Source: Cladorhizidae sp. MBARI D1340-BT2
Lineage: Eukaryota > Porifera > Demospongiae > Poecilosclerida > Cladorhizidae
NCBI GenBank assembly: GCA_028752905.1
Contig: JAQNBH010000002.1
Coordinates: 37,516,975 to 37,580,974 of the forward strand
DNA: 64,000 bases
Direction of reading: 5' to 3'
This document shows positions 10,618 through 20,681 of the stretch, piece by piece. The notes below the pieces were generated by a model. That model ran no database searches and was not told the DNA's origin. It saw only the letters and a program-made list of their open reading frames with translations. Numbering within the stretch: position 1 is the stretch's first letter; the number at the start of each line of letters is the position of its first letter. The position numbers and the translations under genes were made by a program.

Positions 10618-12400
10618 CAGGGGGGTAGGAACTGGTCCGGCAGACCCGCTAAAGTTTCATACTAACCTCCAGTTATCAAGCAACTTTCTAATGTTTACTG
10701 AGAGGACTCTCAGACACTTCTCCAGCCAGCTCTCTTATTCAAAATTCAAATGAAGCCCACCAAACTCCACCCCTACATTTTTGCGCGTGCTATTTTAGTA
10801 TTATAGCGAGCAGATCATGGCCACGAGTGACTCGAAACAGTAAAATTCCTGCCCGCCTAATAGGCTCTACAAGTTTCCAAAACAGAAATTTGGAAAAGGC
10901 AAAGATGAGAGGTATATCTATTTAAAACTGAGCTGAGCACTATAGCTAGCTATAGAGGTTTATCTCTACTGCATCACAGCTATAATATAGCTACATGTAT
11001 AGTAGCAAGGCATTATTTTAAGTCTAAAACATAGCTACATGCCAACCATCCATGGTACATGACAGCCCTGAGATTCACAATTTAGACTAGGAGTCCAGGA
11101 CTATAAGCACTGCCAATCATGGCATCTAGTGATGCCAGCCACCTTCTTCATGTGTTCATTGACACTGTATTATGTTACTGTAGCATTAGTATTCACAGTG
11201 CTAGAAAAATCATGAGGCTCAACCACCAGCAATTAAGGCAAAATAGAGTTTGATTATCAGGACAATATATGATACATTTCAAAGTAAATAACTTATTTTA
11301 ACTGAGCTGTACACTAGAGCCATATTTGCACAAGGCCTTAATCCAATCATCCAACTTGGTTTAGTCTTATCCAAGTTACATAGTAATACAATAATCCAGA
11401 TTAAAAACACCAGGTAATAATACCTAACCTATAAAAATAGGTGGAGTACAATCCTTTAGAGATCTTGAGTAAATAGCTACAGTGCAAGATGAATGAAAGT
11501 GCATAGGAAAGAACCACTAATGTACATAATGGCCAGGGAATGGACCTTCAGTTGTCCAGGTATTAGACCAAGCCAGGTTGGCATGGATGCCAATGATCCA
11601 TTTTTATACGTTTTTCGGAATCAAAAATCTCCAAAGCGTTTCAAAAATGGAACAGGAGAATCTCATCAGTACACTGACTGCAGTTGAAGTTTATTATCGT
11701 TTGCTTTTACTTTGAAGCAATAGACTTGGCCAAGCCAGCAATTCAAGATCACTTGATCAGCCAGGATATGCTCTTTACCAAAATCTTGAAGAATTGCTGC
11801 CAATAAAAAAGATTATACTGCTGAGTTAAATGAAGTTGTTTCCTTTTATGGAGATGACTTCAATAAGAGTGAGCTTCCAACTCAACTTCAAGCTTTTAGT
11901 TCAAGTTTTAGTCAGAAGGAACTGTAACACTGAAAGATATCTTCGACTTTACTTCGCAATCTTTCTGATGGTCAACGTGCATTTTTTAAGCAGGTGTGCT
12001 GGGTTGCCCGTCTAATCCTTGTCATGCCTGCTACGAATGCTGCAAGTGAAAGATCGTTTTCGTGCATGAAAAGAATAAAAACATACTTACGAAGTATGTA
12101 CACTATGAAACAGGATAGACTTAATCATCTAATGTACAAAGAAGCTTTGGATCGCCTTGATCTAGTCACAATTGCAAATGAATTTGTGAGGAACAATGAG
12201 CACAGACTCCGAGTGTTCAGGAACTTGTGAACTTATTTCAAACTAGGTTTATTCCAGGTATATATATTCTTTTCAATTACCATGATATTTCTTTTCAATA
12301 AGGTGCGTGTATCCCCCTCCCCCCCACACACTTTCCCCTGACCAATCCCACAATGCTTCCTACCACCTCTGACACTGCTACTGTGTATATATATACTCTG
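10618..12400 (+). mobile_element. hAT-superfamily transposon, decayed (composite copy 1)
   Basis: The left end is CAGGGGGGTAGGAACTGG; copy 2 at 29294 has CAGTGGGGTAGGAACTGG, the usual CAGNGG hAT start. A matching inverted end TTCCTACCACCTCTG finishes at 12371. An 8-bp repeat CTAGGGTC flanks at 10610-10617 and 12401-12408, which would place the end 29 bp further, at 12400. Because CTAGGGT is also a motif of the host array, that target duplication could be coincidence. The same junctions occur in copy 2, so the insertion predates the block duplication. It holds a broken transposase. Confidence 0.75.
11690..12229 (+). pseudogene. hAT transposase C-terminal half, frameshifted
   Basis: The last open piece reads CWVARLILVMPATNAASERS followed by FSCMKRIKTYLRS, the hAT C-terminal dimerisation domain (SERSFS and LR core), and ends in a stop at 12227-12229. 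Upstream, about 11700-11800, a run in another frame reads YFEAIDL and then DQPGYALYQNLEELL, typical of TTF/hAT enzymes just before the dimerisation domain; the frame slips between the pieces. The N-terminal zinc finger and first catalytic part are not visible. No longer able to encode a whole enzyme. Confidence 0.8.
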
Positions 12401-12690
12401 CTAGGGTCAGAGCTGGGACAATGATTAGAGTTAGGATTGGCAGAATCGGGGCCAAGGGATTGGCTAGGGCTAGGGCAATAGCTAGGGTTAGGGTTAGGGC
12501 TTGGATTATGACTAGGTTTATCGCTTGGACAATGGCTATGTTATAGTTAGGGCTTGTAAAATACCCTTGGTTAAGGCTTGGACAATGACTAGGGTTAAGG
12601 CTTGGATAATGACTAGGGTTAGTGCTTGGAGGGTCAGGGCCAAGGGATTGGCTAGGGATAGGGCAAAGGCTAGAGTTACAGGTGAATGGG
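12401..12690. repeat. Degenerate 24-bp-family array with transitional units
   Basis: Units mix GCTTGGACAATGA forms with GGGCCAAGGGATTGGCTAGG and GGGCAATAGCTAGGGTTAG forms. These bridge the 24-bp family and the 42-bp family. The same degenerate piece recurs at 31126-31430. Confidence 0.8.
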
Positions 12691-13060
12691 ATTAGGGCAA
12701 GTATGTCCTCCATTCTTGATTCCTAAAATCTTGTAGTGACTTGAGAATCCCCTTCTTGAAGGAGAGGAGAGATGGCTGCCACAGGACATGTCTTTGCTTC
12801 CACCATTCTGCCACTCCACAGAGACATGTGCTGGCCCCCACAAACATACTCCTACATGTATTGTATATACAGAATCAGTGTGTGCAATATTTAGGGAATA
12901 GCACATCTCGTTAGAATCAGTTCTCCTTCAAGTTTATATAGCAGTGGGTTGCTAGGCAACTAGAGAATGCAGAATTCCCCTTGCCCTCAGAGATTTAGGT
13001 CAAGTGTGAAGAGCATTATAGTTGAGACACTTTTTTTTTTTCCCTTGGATTTTTAATCCA
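12691..13060. repeat. Block B interspersed repeat, copy 1
   Basis: This non-coding block recurs in part or whole at 31431-31590, 34456-35019 and 43036-43575. Shared pieces include GGACATGTCTTTGCTTCCAC, CCACAGAGACATGTGCTGG and the run TTGGATTTTTAATCCAGTGG just before a 67-bp array. Apparent open frames differ between copies, so it is not a conserved gene. Confidence 0.8.
12948..12960. promoter_or_regulatory. RFX X-box-like palindrome in block B
   Basis: GTTGCTAGGCAAC is a near-perfect palindrome that fits the RFX-factor X-box pattern (GTTGCC/TATGGCAAC-like half sites). It is inferred from the motif only. Confidence 0.4.
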
Positions 13061-15026
13061 GTGGTAATGCTCCAGTGTGTGTCCCCATAGAGCTATGGCC
13101 ACCTACTTCAACCTGCCTCCACCCAGTGTGGTAATGCTCCAGTGTGTGTCCCCATAGAGCTATGGCCACCTACTTCAACCTGCCTCCACCCAGTGTGGTG
13201 TTGGTCCAGTGTGTGTCCCCATAGAGCTATGGCCACCTACTTCAACCTGCCTCCACCCAGTGTGGTAATGCTCCAGTGTGTGTCCCCATAGAGCTATGGC
13301 CACCTACTTCAACCTGCCTCCACCCAGTGTGGTGTTGGTCCAGTGTGTGTCCCCATAGAGCTATGGCCACCTACTTCAACCTGACTCCACCCAGTGTGGT
13401 AATGCTCCAGTGTGTGTGTCCCCATAGAGCTATGGCCACCTACTTCAACCTGCCTCCACCCAGTGTGGTGTTGGTCCAGTGTGTGTCCCCATAGAGCTAT
13501 GGCCACCTACTTCAACCTGCCTCCACCCAGTGGTGTTGGTCCAGTGTGTGTCCCCATAGAGCTATGGCCACCTACTTCAACCTGCCTCCACCCAGTGTGG
13601 TGTTGGTCCAGTGTGTGTCCCCATAGAGCTATGGCCACCTACTTCAACCTGCCTCCACCCAGTGTGGTGTTGGTCCAGTGTGTGTCCCCATAGAGCTATG
13701 GCCACCTACTTCAACCTGCCTCCACCCAGTGTGGTGTTGGTCCAGTGTGTGTCCCCATAGAGCTATGGCCACCTACTTCAACCTGCCTCCACCCAGTGTG
13801 GTGTTGGTCCAGTGTGTGTCCCCATAGAGCTATGGCCACCTACTTCAACCTGCCTACACCCAGTGGTGTTGGTCCAGTGTGTGTCCCCATAGAGCTATGG
13901 CCACCTACTTCAACCTGCCTCCACCCAGTGTGGTGTTGGTCCAGTGTGTGTCCCCATAGAGCTATGGCCACCTACTTCAACCTGCCTCCACCCAGTGTGG
14001 TGTTGGTCCAGTGTGTGTCCCCATAGAGCTATGGCCACCTACTTCAACCTGCCTCCACCCAGTGTGGTGTTGGTCCAGTGTGTGTCCCCATAGAGCTATG
14101 GCCACCTACTTCAACCTGCCTCCACCCAGTGTGGTGTTGGTCCAGTGTGTGTCCCCATAGAGCTATGGCCACCTACTTCAACCTGCCTCCACCCAGTGGT
14201 GTTGGTCCAGTGTGTGTCCCCATAGAGCTATGGCCACCTACTTCAACCTGCCTCCACCCAGTGTGGTGTTGGTCCAGTGTGTGTCCCCATAGAGCTATGG
14301 CCACCTACTTCAACCTGCCTCCACCCAGTGTGGTGTTGGTCCAGTGTGTGTCCCCATAGAGCTATGGCCACCTACTTCAACCTGCCTCCACCCAGTGTGG
14401 TGTTGGTCCAGTGTGTGTCCCCATAGAGCTATGGCCACCTACTTCAACCTGCCTCCACCCAGTGTGGTGTTGGTCCAGTGTGTGTCCCCATAGAGCTATG
14501 GCCACCTACTTCAACCTGCCTCCACCCAGTGGTGTTGGTCCAGTGTGTGTCCCCATAGAGCTATGGCCACCTACTTCAACCTGCCTCCACCCAGTGTGGT
14601 GTTGGTCCAGTGTGTGTCCCCATAGAGCTATGGCCACCTACTTCAACCTGCCTCCACCCAGTGTGGTGTTGGTCCAGTGTGTGTCCCCATAGAGCTATGG
14701 CCACCTACTTCAACCTGCCTCCACCCAGTGTGGTGTTGGTCCAGTGTGTGTCCCCATAGAGCTATGGCCACCTACTTCAACCTGCCTCCACCCAGTGTGG
14801 TGTTGGTCCAGTGTGTGTCCCCATAGAGCTATGGCCACCTACTTCAACCTGCCTCCACCCAGTGTGGTGTTGGTCCAGTGTGTGTCCCCATAGAGCTATG
14901 GCCACCTACTTCTACCTGCCTCCACCCAGTGTGGTGTTGGTCCAGTGTGTGTCCCCATAGAGCTATGGCCACCTACTTCAACCTGCCTCCACCCAGTGTA
15001 GTGTAGGTCCAGTGTGGGTCCCCATA
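13061..15026. repeat. 67-bp minisatellite with a 333-bp higher-order repeat
   Basis: Units contain CCCATAGAGCTATGGCCACC and CTTCAACCTGCCTCCACCC. From about 13412 the array is organised as four near-identical 333-bp blocks (13412, 13745, 14078, 14411), each of four 67-bp units and one 65-bp unit that lacks a TG. The right edge is cut by the hAT element at 15027; the array resumes at 19735. Confidence 0.95.
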
Positions 15027-17450
15027 CAGTGGCATAGGAACCACTGGGACTCCGGGGGCTGGTAGAATTCTTAACAAACTAAATAATGTGATGTGAAAGC
15101 TTGAACACTTTACCCCGCAGCACACACGACACTTACTTCACTTTAGGCAGCACGCGCTGTCTACACTGTGCGCACGGCTGGGCCAAATTAAATGGAGGTG
15201 TGTGTTTATTAGAGTGTTTGCACTTAGGAACGTGGCTTCTGTATTAGCAGGCATAGTTGCCGTGTAATCCTCTCCCTGAGTTCCAGTATGCATCAGCAGA
15301 AACTAAACTTGGCTCCCATTGGAGGAGGCCATAATAAACCCTCAGGTACTGTTAGCATACTCGAGCATTGATTAACTATTTAGCCCTTGATGGGTGGCCT
15401 TTCATCCTCTGACACAGAGTCTTACCCTGAAACTGCATCCAGCTGCTCTTCAAGTGAGCGTGCGTGCATATGTCCACAGAAGCTTGCACTCCCTATCATC
15501 CATTAGAGGAGGTTAGGGGTTGTGGTGTGCGCCATGTTCACCATACTCAAGGGCATGCATATTCTAGACACATCCAACCAGCTGCTACACTTCATTTCCT
15601 TGGATCATGTGTGCACTTCCAGTCTAAAACTCTTTTGTAGTTCATGTCTCAATGCTCAATCCAAAGGTTTATTTAGCTTTCCGAAGAATTGCAAATCTGC
15701 TTTTGTGAATGACGGATTTAAGAACTTGCTATAGAAAGATTTCGCGAACACGAAAACAGTGCTATGCACACTGAAGCCGTCATGAAGTGAGCTGCAATCC
15801 AGAGTATGTCATGTGGAATAGATGCTCAATTAAGTACACAATTACTGACAGAACAAAAGCAACATCGGGAAATGATGCAGTTACTTGGCAGCATTAAGTA
15901 GCTTGCTCGACAAGGGCTGCCATTACGTGGGCATCAAGAGGATAATGAATCATGTCAAGGGAACCTTTACCAGCTCCTACTACTGCTTCCAGCAGCAGAA
16001 GGTCCCGAGATGAAAACATGGCTTCTGAAACATGAATACATCTCACCTGAGATCGTGAATGAGATAATTACAATCATGGGCCAACTTTTACTTTGAAAAC
16101 TTCTCTCTGACATCAGAAGTTCTTTGTGGTCCTCTATCCTGGCTGATGAAGCCACTGATGTGTCACGTCATGAGCAACGATCACTATCTATTCGATGGGT
16201 GGATAATGACTTTGTGGTTAATGAAGACACACTTGGTCTCATGAAACTACCAGACACAAAGGCTCCCACAATTTTTTCAGCCATAACCGATATACTTACC
16301 CGATGTTCTCTCCCTCTTCCTCAGTGCCGTGGGCAGGCATTTGATGGCTTCTTCCATGAGTGGGCATAGAGTGCAGGCATTAGTCAGCCGAAGCCCCTCA
16401 AGCACTCTCTGTTCACTGTCTTGCTCATAGTCTGAATCTTTGCTTAAAGGATGTTAACAACACCTGTTACCTAATGCGAAATATAATGGAATTTATTTAT
16501 AATTTGGTGCAGCTGATTCAATATTCTCCTAAGAGACTAACTTTATTTAATGCGCTGAGAAAGGAAGTGAGTATAAATAGTGCTGAATCTATACCATCTT
16601 TGCGAATGCTTTGTCCTACCCGGTGGACAATCAGACATACCTCTGCTGATAGCATCATTCGTAATTACAAAGTTTTGCAAGCAGTTGAATGAAATAGAGA
16701 ATGGACGGGATGAAGATGCAGCAATGGCTATCACGTATGGAGCAGTCTGAGACATTTTTGTCCTTAAAATTGGCATCTCAAGTATTTTCTGCTGCAGAGC
16801 AACTGTCAATCAGTTTGCAAGCAAAGGATTACACAGTTCAGGATGCAGTTCAAGGTTCATTACTGTCTTCACATTTGCACACGCTTCCCAAGGAACAGAT
16901 TCAACATTTTTTACGAAGAGATTAAAAAAGCAGCTTGGACCTGACAGATGAGCCTTATCTACCACGGCATAGGAAAGTTCCCAAGCGGTATGATGGAGGA
17001 GAGCCTGCTCATCGGTATGATGGAGGTGGCCTGCTCATCGCTATGCCAATCCTAAAGAGCGATATCGACAAGCATACCTTGAGGTTATATAACTGACTGC
17101 TGGAGAGATAGAAAGAGGTTTGATCAGCTGATCTCAAAATAGCCAAGGAAATAGAAGTGCTCCTGCTAAATCTGCAAATGGGGAGGTTGTACAATCTCTA
17201 CCTTCAACTGTTCTGGACTATGTAGGTAAAGATTTAGATCAGGAACGCTTGAAGTGTCAGCTTTCTCTTATTCCTGTCATGATCAAAACAGCCATTGATG
17301 GAAGAAGCATCAACAAAGTTATCCAAATCAGAACTATTATAATGAAAAGAAGCAGCATTTACTGAGGCATGTTAACGAGTCTGAGAGGAGCCGTTCTCTC
17401 TTAGAAGGCTAGTATTTCAAGATTTCTTAGCAAATTTTGGAGCGGGGGGA

Positions 17451-19301
17451 ACTGTACCGCAGAAAAATCACAGGTTTATAAATCACCATAACTTTTTTTT
17501 CTATACATTCTATGCAGATTAAAAAAAAATCCAGGTTGTTTCTTATGCTTTGTGTTCCTAATGATATGTTGAATGTCTCTATAGATCTTATAAGACACAT
17601 CAAGATTCCCCCCAAAAAGTGACCATTATCAGCTCTGCGATCATAACTGCCTCAGTTTTCAAGACCAAAGTCCCACACTTTGGTCAGCTGAAAGGGGAGG
17701 GAAAAATCTAAGATATGTAAGAAACAGATTATCAATAACCATCTTGGTTGCTGAGTGGCAAGCCAACCAGGTTGCTATGGGGAAAATCCCCGAGAAAATC
17801 CTAATCCTCACACTTCAAATGATCACAACTTATCAACACTCGTAGTAATTAAACATCTGTTTCTTACATTCCTTAGAGAATTAGAAGAGCTATCCAGTGA
17901 TATAAAAATATATATATTTGAGTGAAGCGTAGGAAAGTTATGAACATTATGAACGTTACTGCAAAAAAAAACGAAGTTTGTTTTTTTAAATAAGGAAACA
18001 TTGGTCAAGTTATATAGGGCAATACAGGGCAATGAAATGTTTTAATTTATGGAATCGCATGTAAAATGTGTTATCTTGGTAATTTCTTGATCTGTTCTTG
18101 TAGTTTCTTGTACTTCCCATGCCCTGAAAATCATAAATAACATCTATACTCTAGCCATTTGCAAAGTTTTAGAGGCATTGGATGCTCCATTCTGAAGTTA
18201 TGTTGGTTTTTGTCCATGCAATTTCACTTCATCTTGATTCAAGCATCGAAGAAAAACCCGAAGAGACGGCCAACCGAAGGGGAGACAGTTGCATTTTTAA
18301 TTTTTTTTAACTTGTGGTTACAACTTTAGAGCTCCGAAGCTTCTGTAAACTTCATGGTATGGACTTGATTATATAGCTCAAAAGATAGGTCTCTCTGTGT
18401 GCTCTCTTTTGATACTAAAATATGTTTCATAGGTATAACTATAGGCAAGTTACTAGACCCTAAAGTGGAGGGACTTCAAAAACCTGCTTCCCAAAAACCT
18501 CATCCAAAATAACTCCAGATTGCAAGATTTGTAATTGGTAAGTGAGCTCTAGGCTATTCAATGACCTTTTTCATTAGGCGTGAAAATGTAAGTACGTGGT
18601 CAAGCGGGTGGGTGGAAAATTGATTGCGTTGAAAATCAACGCCCTCAATTTTCCACCCGCGCTTGACCACGTATAAATTCATTATGCTTCCTATAAAGTC
18701 CAATGCACTGTCACATGTAGTTTTTGATGTAAAAGAAGTCTCTCCTGATGTCATAAAGCCTATGGCGCATTGCATGAATCTGATGGTACAATAACACCTA
18801 ATGAAAAAGGTCATTGAATAGCCCAGGACTTCCTCTAGCCACTCGTGCCACTTCAAATTTTTAGCACTTAGTTATTTTGGATGTGGTTTTTGGGAGGCAG
18901 GTTTTTGAGGTCCCTCCACTTTTGGGTCTAGTAACTTACCTATAGTTATACATATTTTAGTATCAAAAGAGAGCACACAGAGAGACCTATCTTTTGAGCT
19001 ATATATATATCAAGTCCACACCATGAAGTTTGCAGAATCTACGGAGCTCTAAAGTTGTAACCACAAGTTTAAAATTAAAAAAAAATGCAACTGTCTCCCC
19101 TTCGGTTGGCCGTCTCTTCGGGTTTTTCTTCGATTCTTGAATCAGTAAAATTGCATGGACAAAAACCAACATAACTTCGGAATGGAGCATCCAATGCCTA
19201 TAAAACTTTGCAAATGGCTAGAGTATAGAAACAAGAATAGGTTGAAAGAAAGAAAAAAAGAAAGAGAAAAATCCAAAAAAATCTAGTTTCTGTGGTACAG
19301 T
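17451..19301. mobile_element. Candidate nested transposon, 1.85 kb, with foldback interior
   Basis: The transposase reading is interrupted here. The ends carry a short inverted pair: ACTGTACCGCAGAAA at 17451-17465 and TTTCTGTGGTACAGT at 19287-19301 (14 of 15 match in reverse complement). No clear target duplication was found: the left flank is GCGGGGGGA and the right CACCCCG. No transposase is recognised inside. The interior is dominated by the hairpin at 18144-19228. The boundaries are a candidate reading. Confidence 0.5.
18144..19228. repeat. Giant 1085-bp foldback (imperfect palindrome)
   Basis: The outer arms (18144 to about 18510, and about 18885 to 19228) are reverse complements with small differences, starting CTATACTCTAGCCATTTGC and ending in its complement. 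A second pair (GGCTATTCAATGACC at about 18551 and its complement at about 18810) and a third (TTTTCCACCCGC near 18650 facing its complement near 18610) continue the palindrome to the centre. An arm segment containing AGATAGGTCTCTCTGTGTGC recurs alone at 26633 and 32636 and as a short hairpin at 42285. It would fold into a long RNA or DNA hairpin. Confidence 0.88.
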
Positions 19302-19734
19302 CACCCCGTGAGGTTTTCAAACTACTAAAACAATTTTTTACATTTCCAGTCTCCACGGCTACGGCAAAGAGGTCTTTTTCCTCCCTAAGAAGATCCCTAA
19401 GAAGACTGAAGACATTTCTGAGAAGCGAAATGACTGATTGCAGTTTGAATTACTTATTCGTAATGTATGTGCATAGCTCAAGAACAAATGAACTGGATTT
19501 AAAAGAAATTGCAAAACAATTTGTATGTGTCAACTCAAGGAGAATGAATTATTTTGGAACAAAGTTCACATGTTTGGTCTTCTGTAGAATTGAAAGGAGT
19601 GCATATATACTAACTACGATAATGTGATGACTTTGTGAGTATGTGTGTTTTATTTAGTTTAAACTGCAACTGTTACTAATTTATTTTATCAATCTTGAAG
19701 CCCCCGTAGATGAAAACATCTTCCTACACCTCTG

Positions 19735-20340
19735 CCATAGAACTATACTACTTCAACCTGCCTCCACCCAGTGTGGTGTTGGTCCAGTGTGTGTCCCCAT
19801 AGAGCTATGGCCACCCACTTCAACCTGCCTCCACTCAGTGTGGTGTTGGTCCAGTGTGTGTCCCCATAGAGCTATGGCCACCTACTTCAACCTGCCTCCA
19901 CTCAGTGGTGTTGGTCCAGTGTGTGTCCCCATAGAGCTATGGCCACCCACTTCAACCTGCCTCCACTCAGTGTGGTGTTGGTCCAGTGTGTGTCCCCATA
20001 GAGCTATGGCCACCTACTTCAACCTGCCTCCACTCAGTGTGGTGTTGGTCCAGTGTGTGTCCCCATAGAGCTATGGCCACCTACTTCAACTTGCCTCCAC
20101 CCAGTGTGGTGTTGGTCCAGTGTGTGTCCCCATAGAGCTATGGCCACCTACTTCAACCTGCCTCCACTCAGTGTGGTGTTGGTCCAGTGTGTGTCCCCAT
20201 AGAGCTATGGCCACCTACTTCAACTTGCCTCCACCCATGGTGTTGGTCCAGTGTGTGTCCCCATAGAGCTATGGCCACCTACTTCAACTTGCCTCCACCC
20301 AGTGTGGTGTTGGTCCAGTGTGTGTCCCCATAGAGCTATG
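19735..20340. repeat. 67-bp minisatellite, right part, about 9 copies
   Basis: Continues the array cut at 15026. Units here often read CCTCCACTCAG rather than CCTCCACCCAG, so this side diverged or was amplified separately. Confidence 0.93.
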
Positions 20341-20681
20341 ATCCACTTTCTTGTTAGTGCCAGGGCAGTGCCTAGGGCTGTAGGAACTGCTGCTGGAGTG
20401 TTGTCTGGGAGGCCACACTAGGCCAGCCTCATAGAACTTGTGACTAGAGAAGTTAGCATCCTTTGTGGTGGGTCTACAGTAATATTAACCCAATTAGGAC
20501 ATCCTTTATGCTGAGGTCAGGTATGCTAGTAAGTACTCCACACACTTGTAAGATGTCCACCTCACCTGACTCAGCTTCAGCATGGACCATCATTGAGCAT
20601 GCGTGAGCATGGTGTGCTCCATGTGGGATAGCTCTAGTGCTGGTTGATGTGCAGATGTGCTACACACGTGAGCAGTTGCTA
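20341..20681. repeat. Block C interspersed repeat, copy 1
   Basis: Recurs at 31707-32022 and, shortened, at 36447-36688. Shared pieces include GGGAGGCCACACTAGGCC and GAGCATGGTGTGCTCCATG. In copies 1 and 2 it links the 67-bp array to the 42-bp array. No gene is recognised. Confidence 0.85.

Larger units (their letters stand above)
15590..19570 (+). pseudogene. TTF-zinc-finger / DUF4371 / hAT transposase, broken and interrupted
   Basis: Successive pieces in order match this family. About 15600-15790: cysteine-bearing TTF-like finger, then RFREHENSAMHTEAV. About 15900-15960: LARQGLPLRGHQEDNES. About 16120-16345: a DDE-type core with SILADEATDVS and EQRSLSIRWVD then CRGQAFDG. About 16470-16690: LIQYSPKRLTLFNALRKE and LCPTRWTIR. 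About 16701-16920: LKLASQVFSAAEQLS. About 16950-17060: LPRHRKVPKRYDGG, with a short duplication. The C-terminal dimerisation domain (FPVSTATAKRSFSSLRR) lies at 19305-19570, after the nested element. Several frame changes and stops make it a pseudogene. Confidence 0.88.
15027..19734 (+). mobile_element. hAT transposon (TTF/ZMYM type) inserted in the 67-bp array, with nested insertion
   Basis: The left end is CAGTGGCATAGGAACC and the right end TTCCTACACCTCTG, an imperfect inverted pair of hAT type. The flanks are CCCCATA on the left and CCATAGAACTAT on the right, both from the same part of the 67-bp unit, so the element split a unit; the target duplication is worn and its exact length unclear. 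Without the nested 1851-bp insertion the element would be about 2.86 kb. The same site in composite copy 2 (31680-31710) is empty, so this insertion followed the block duplication or was lost there. Confidence 0.85.

Noticed and set aside
5941..10665. Very long open frames through the 24-bp arrays on both strands (up to 774 codons)
   Set aside because: The period is a multiple of three, all copies lack stops in the same phase, and opposite strands and several frames are open together. No start context, domain or splice signal supports them.
12676..12906. Block B minus-strand frame as a conserved protein
   Set aside because: The frame is not kept in the other copies of block B, which carry different stops and indels.
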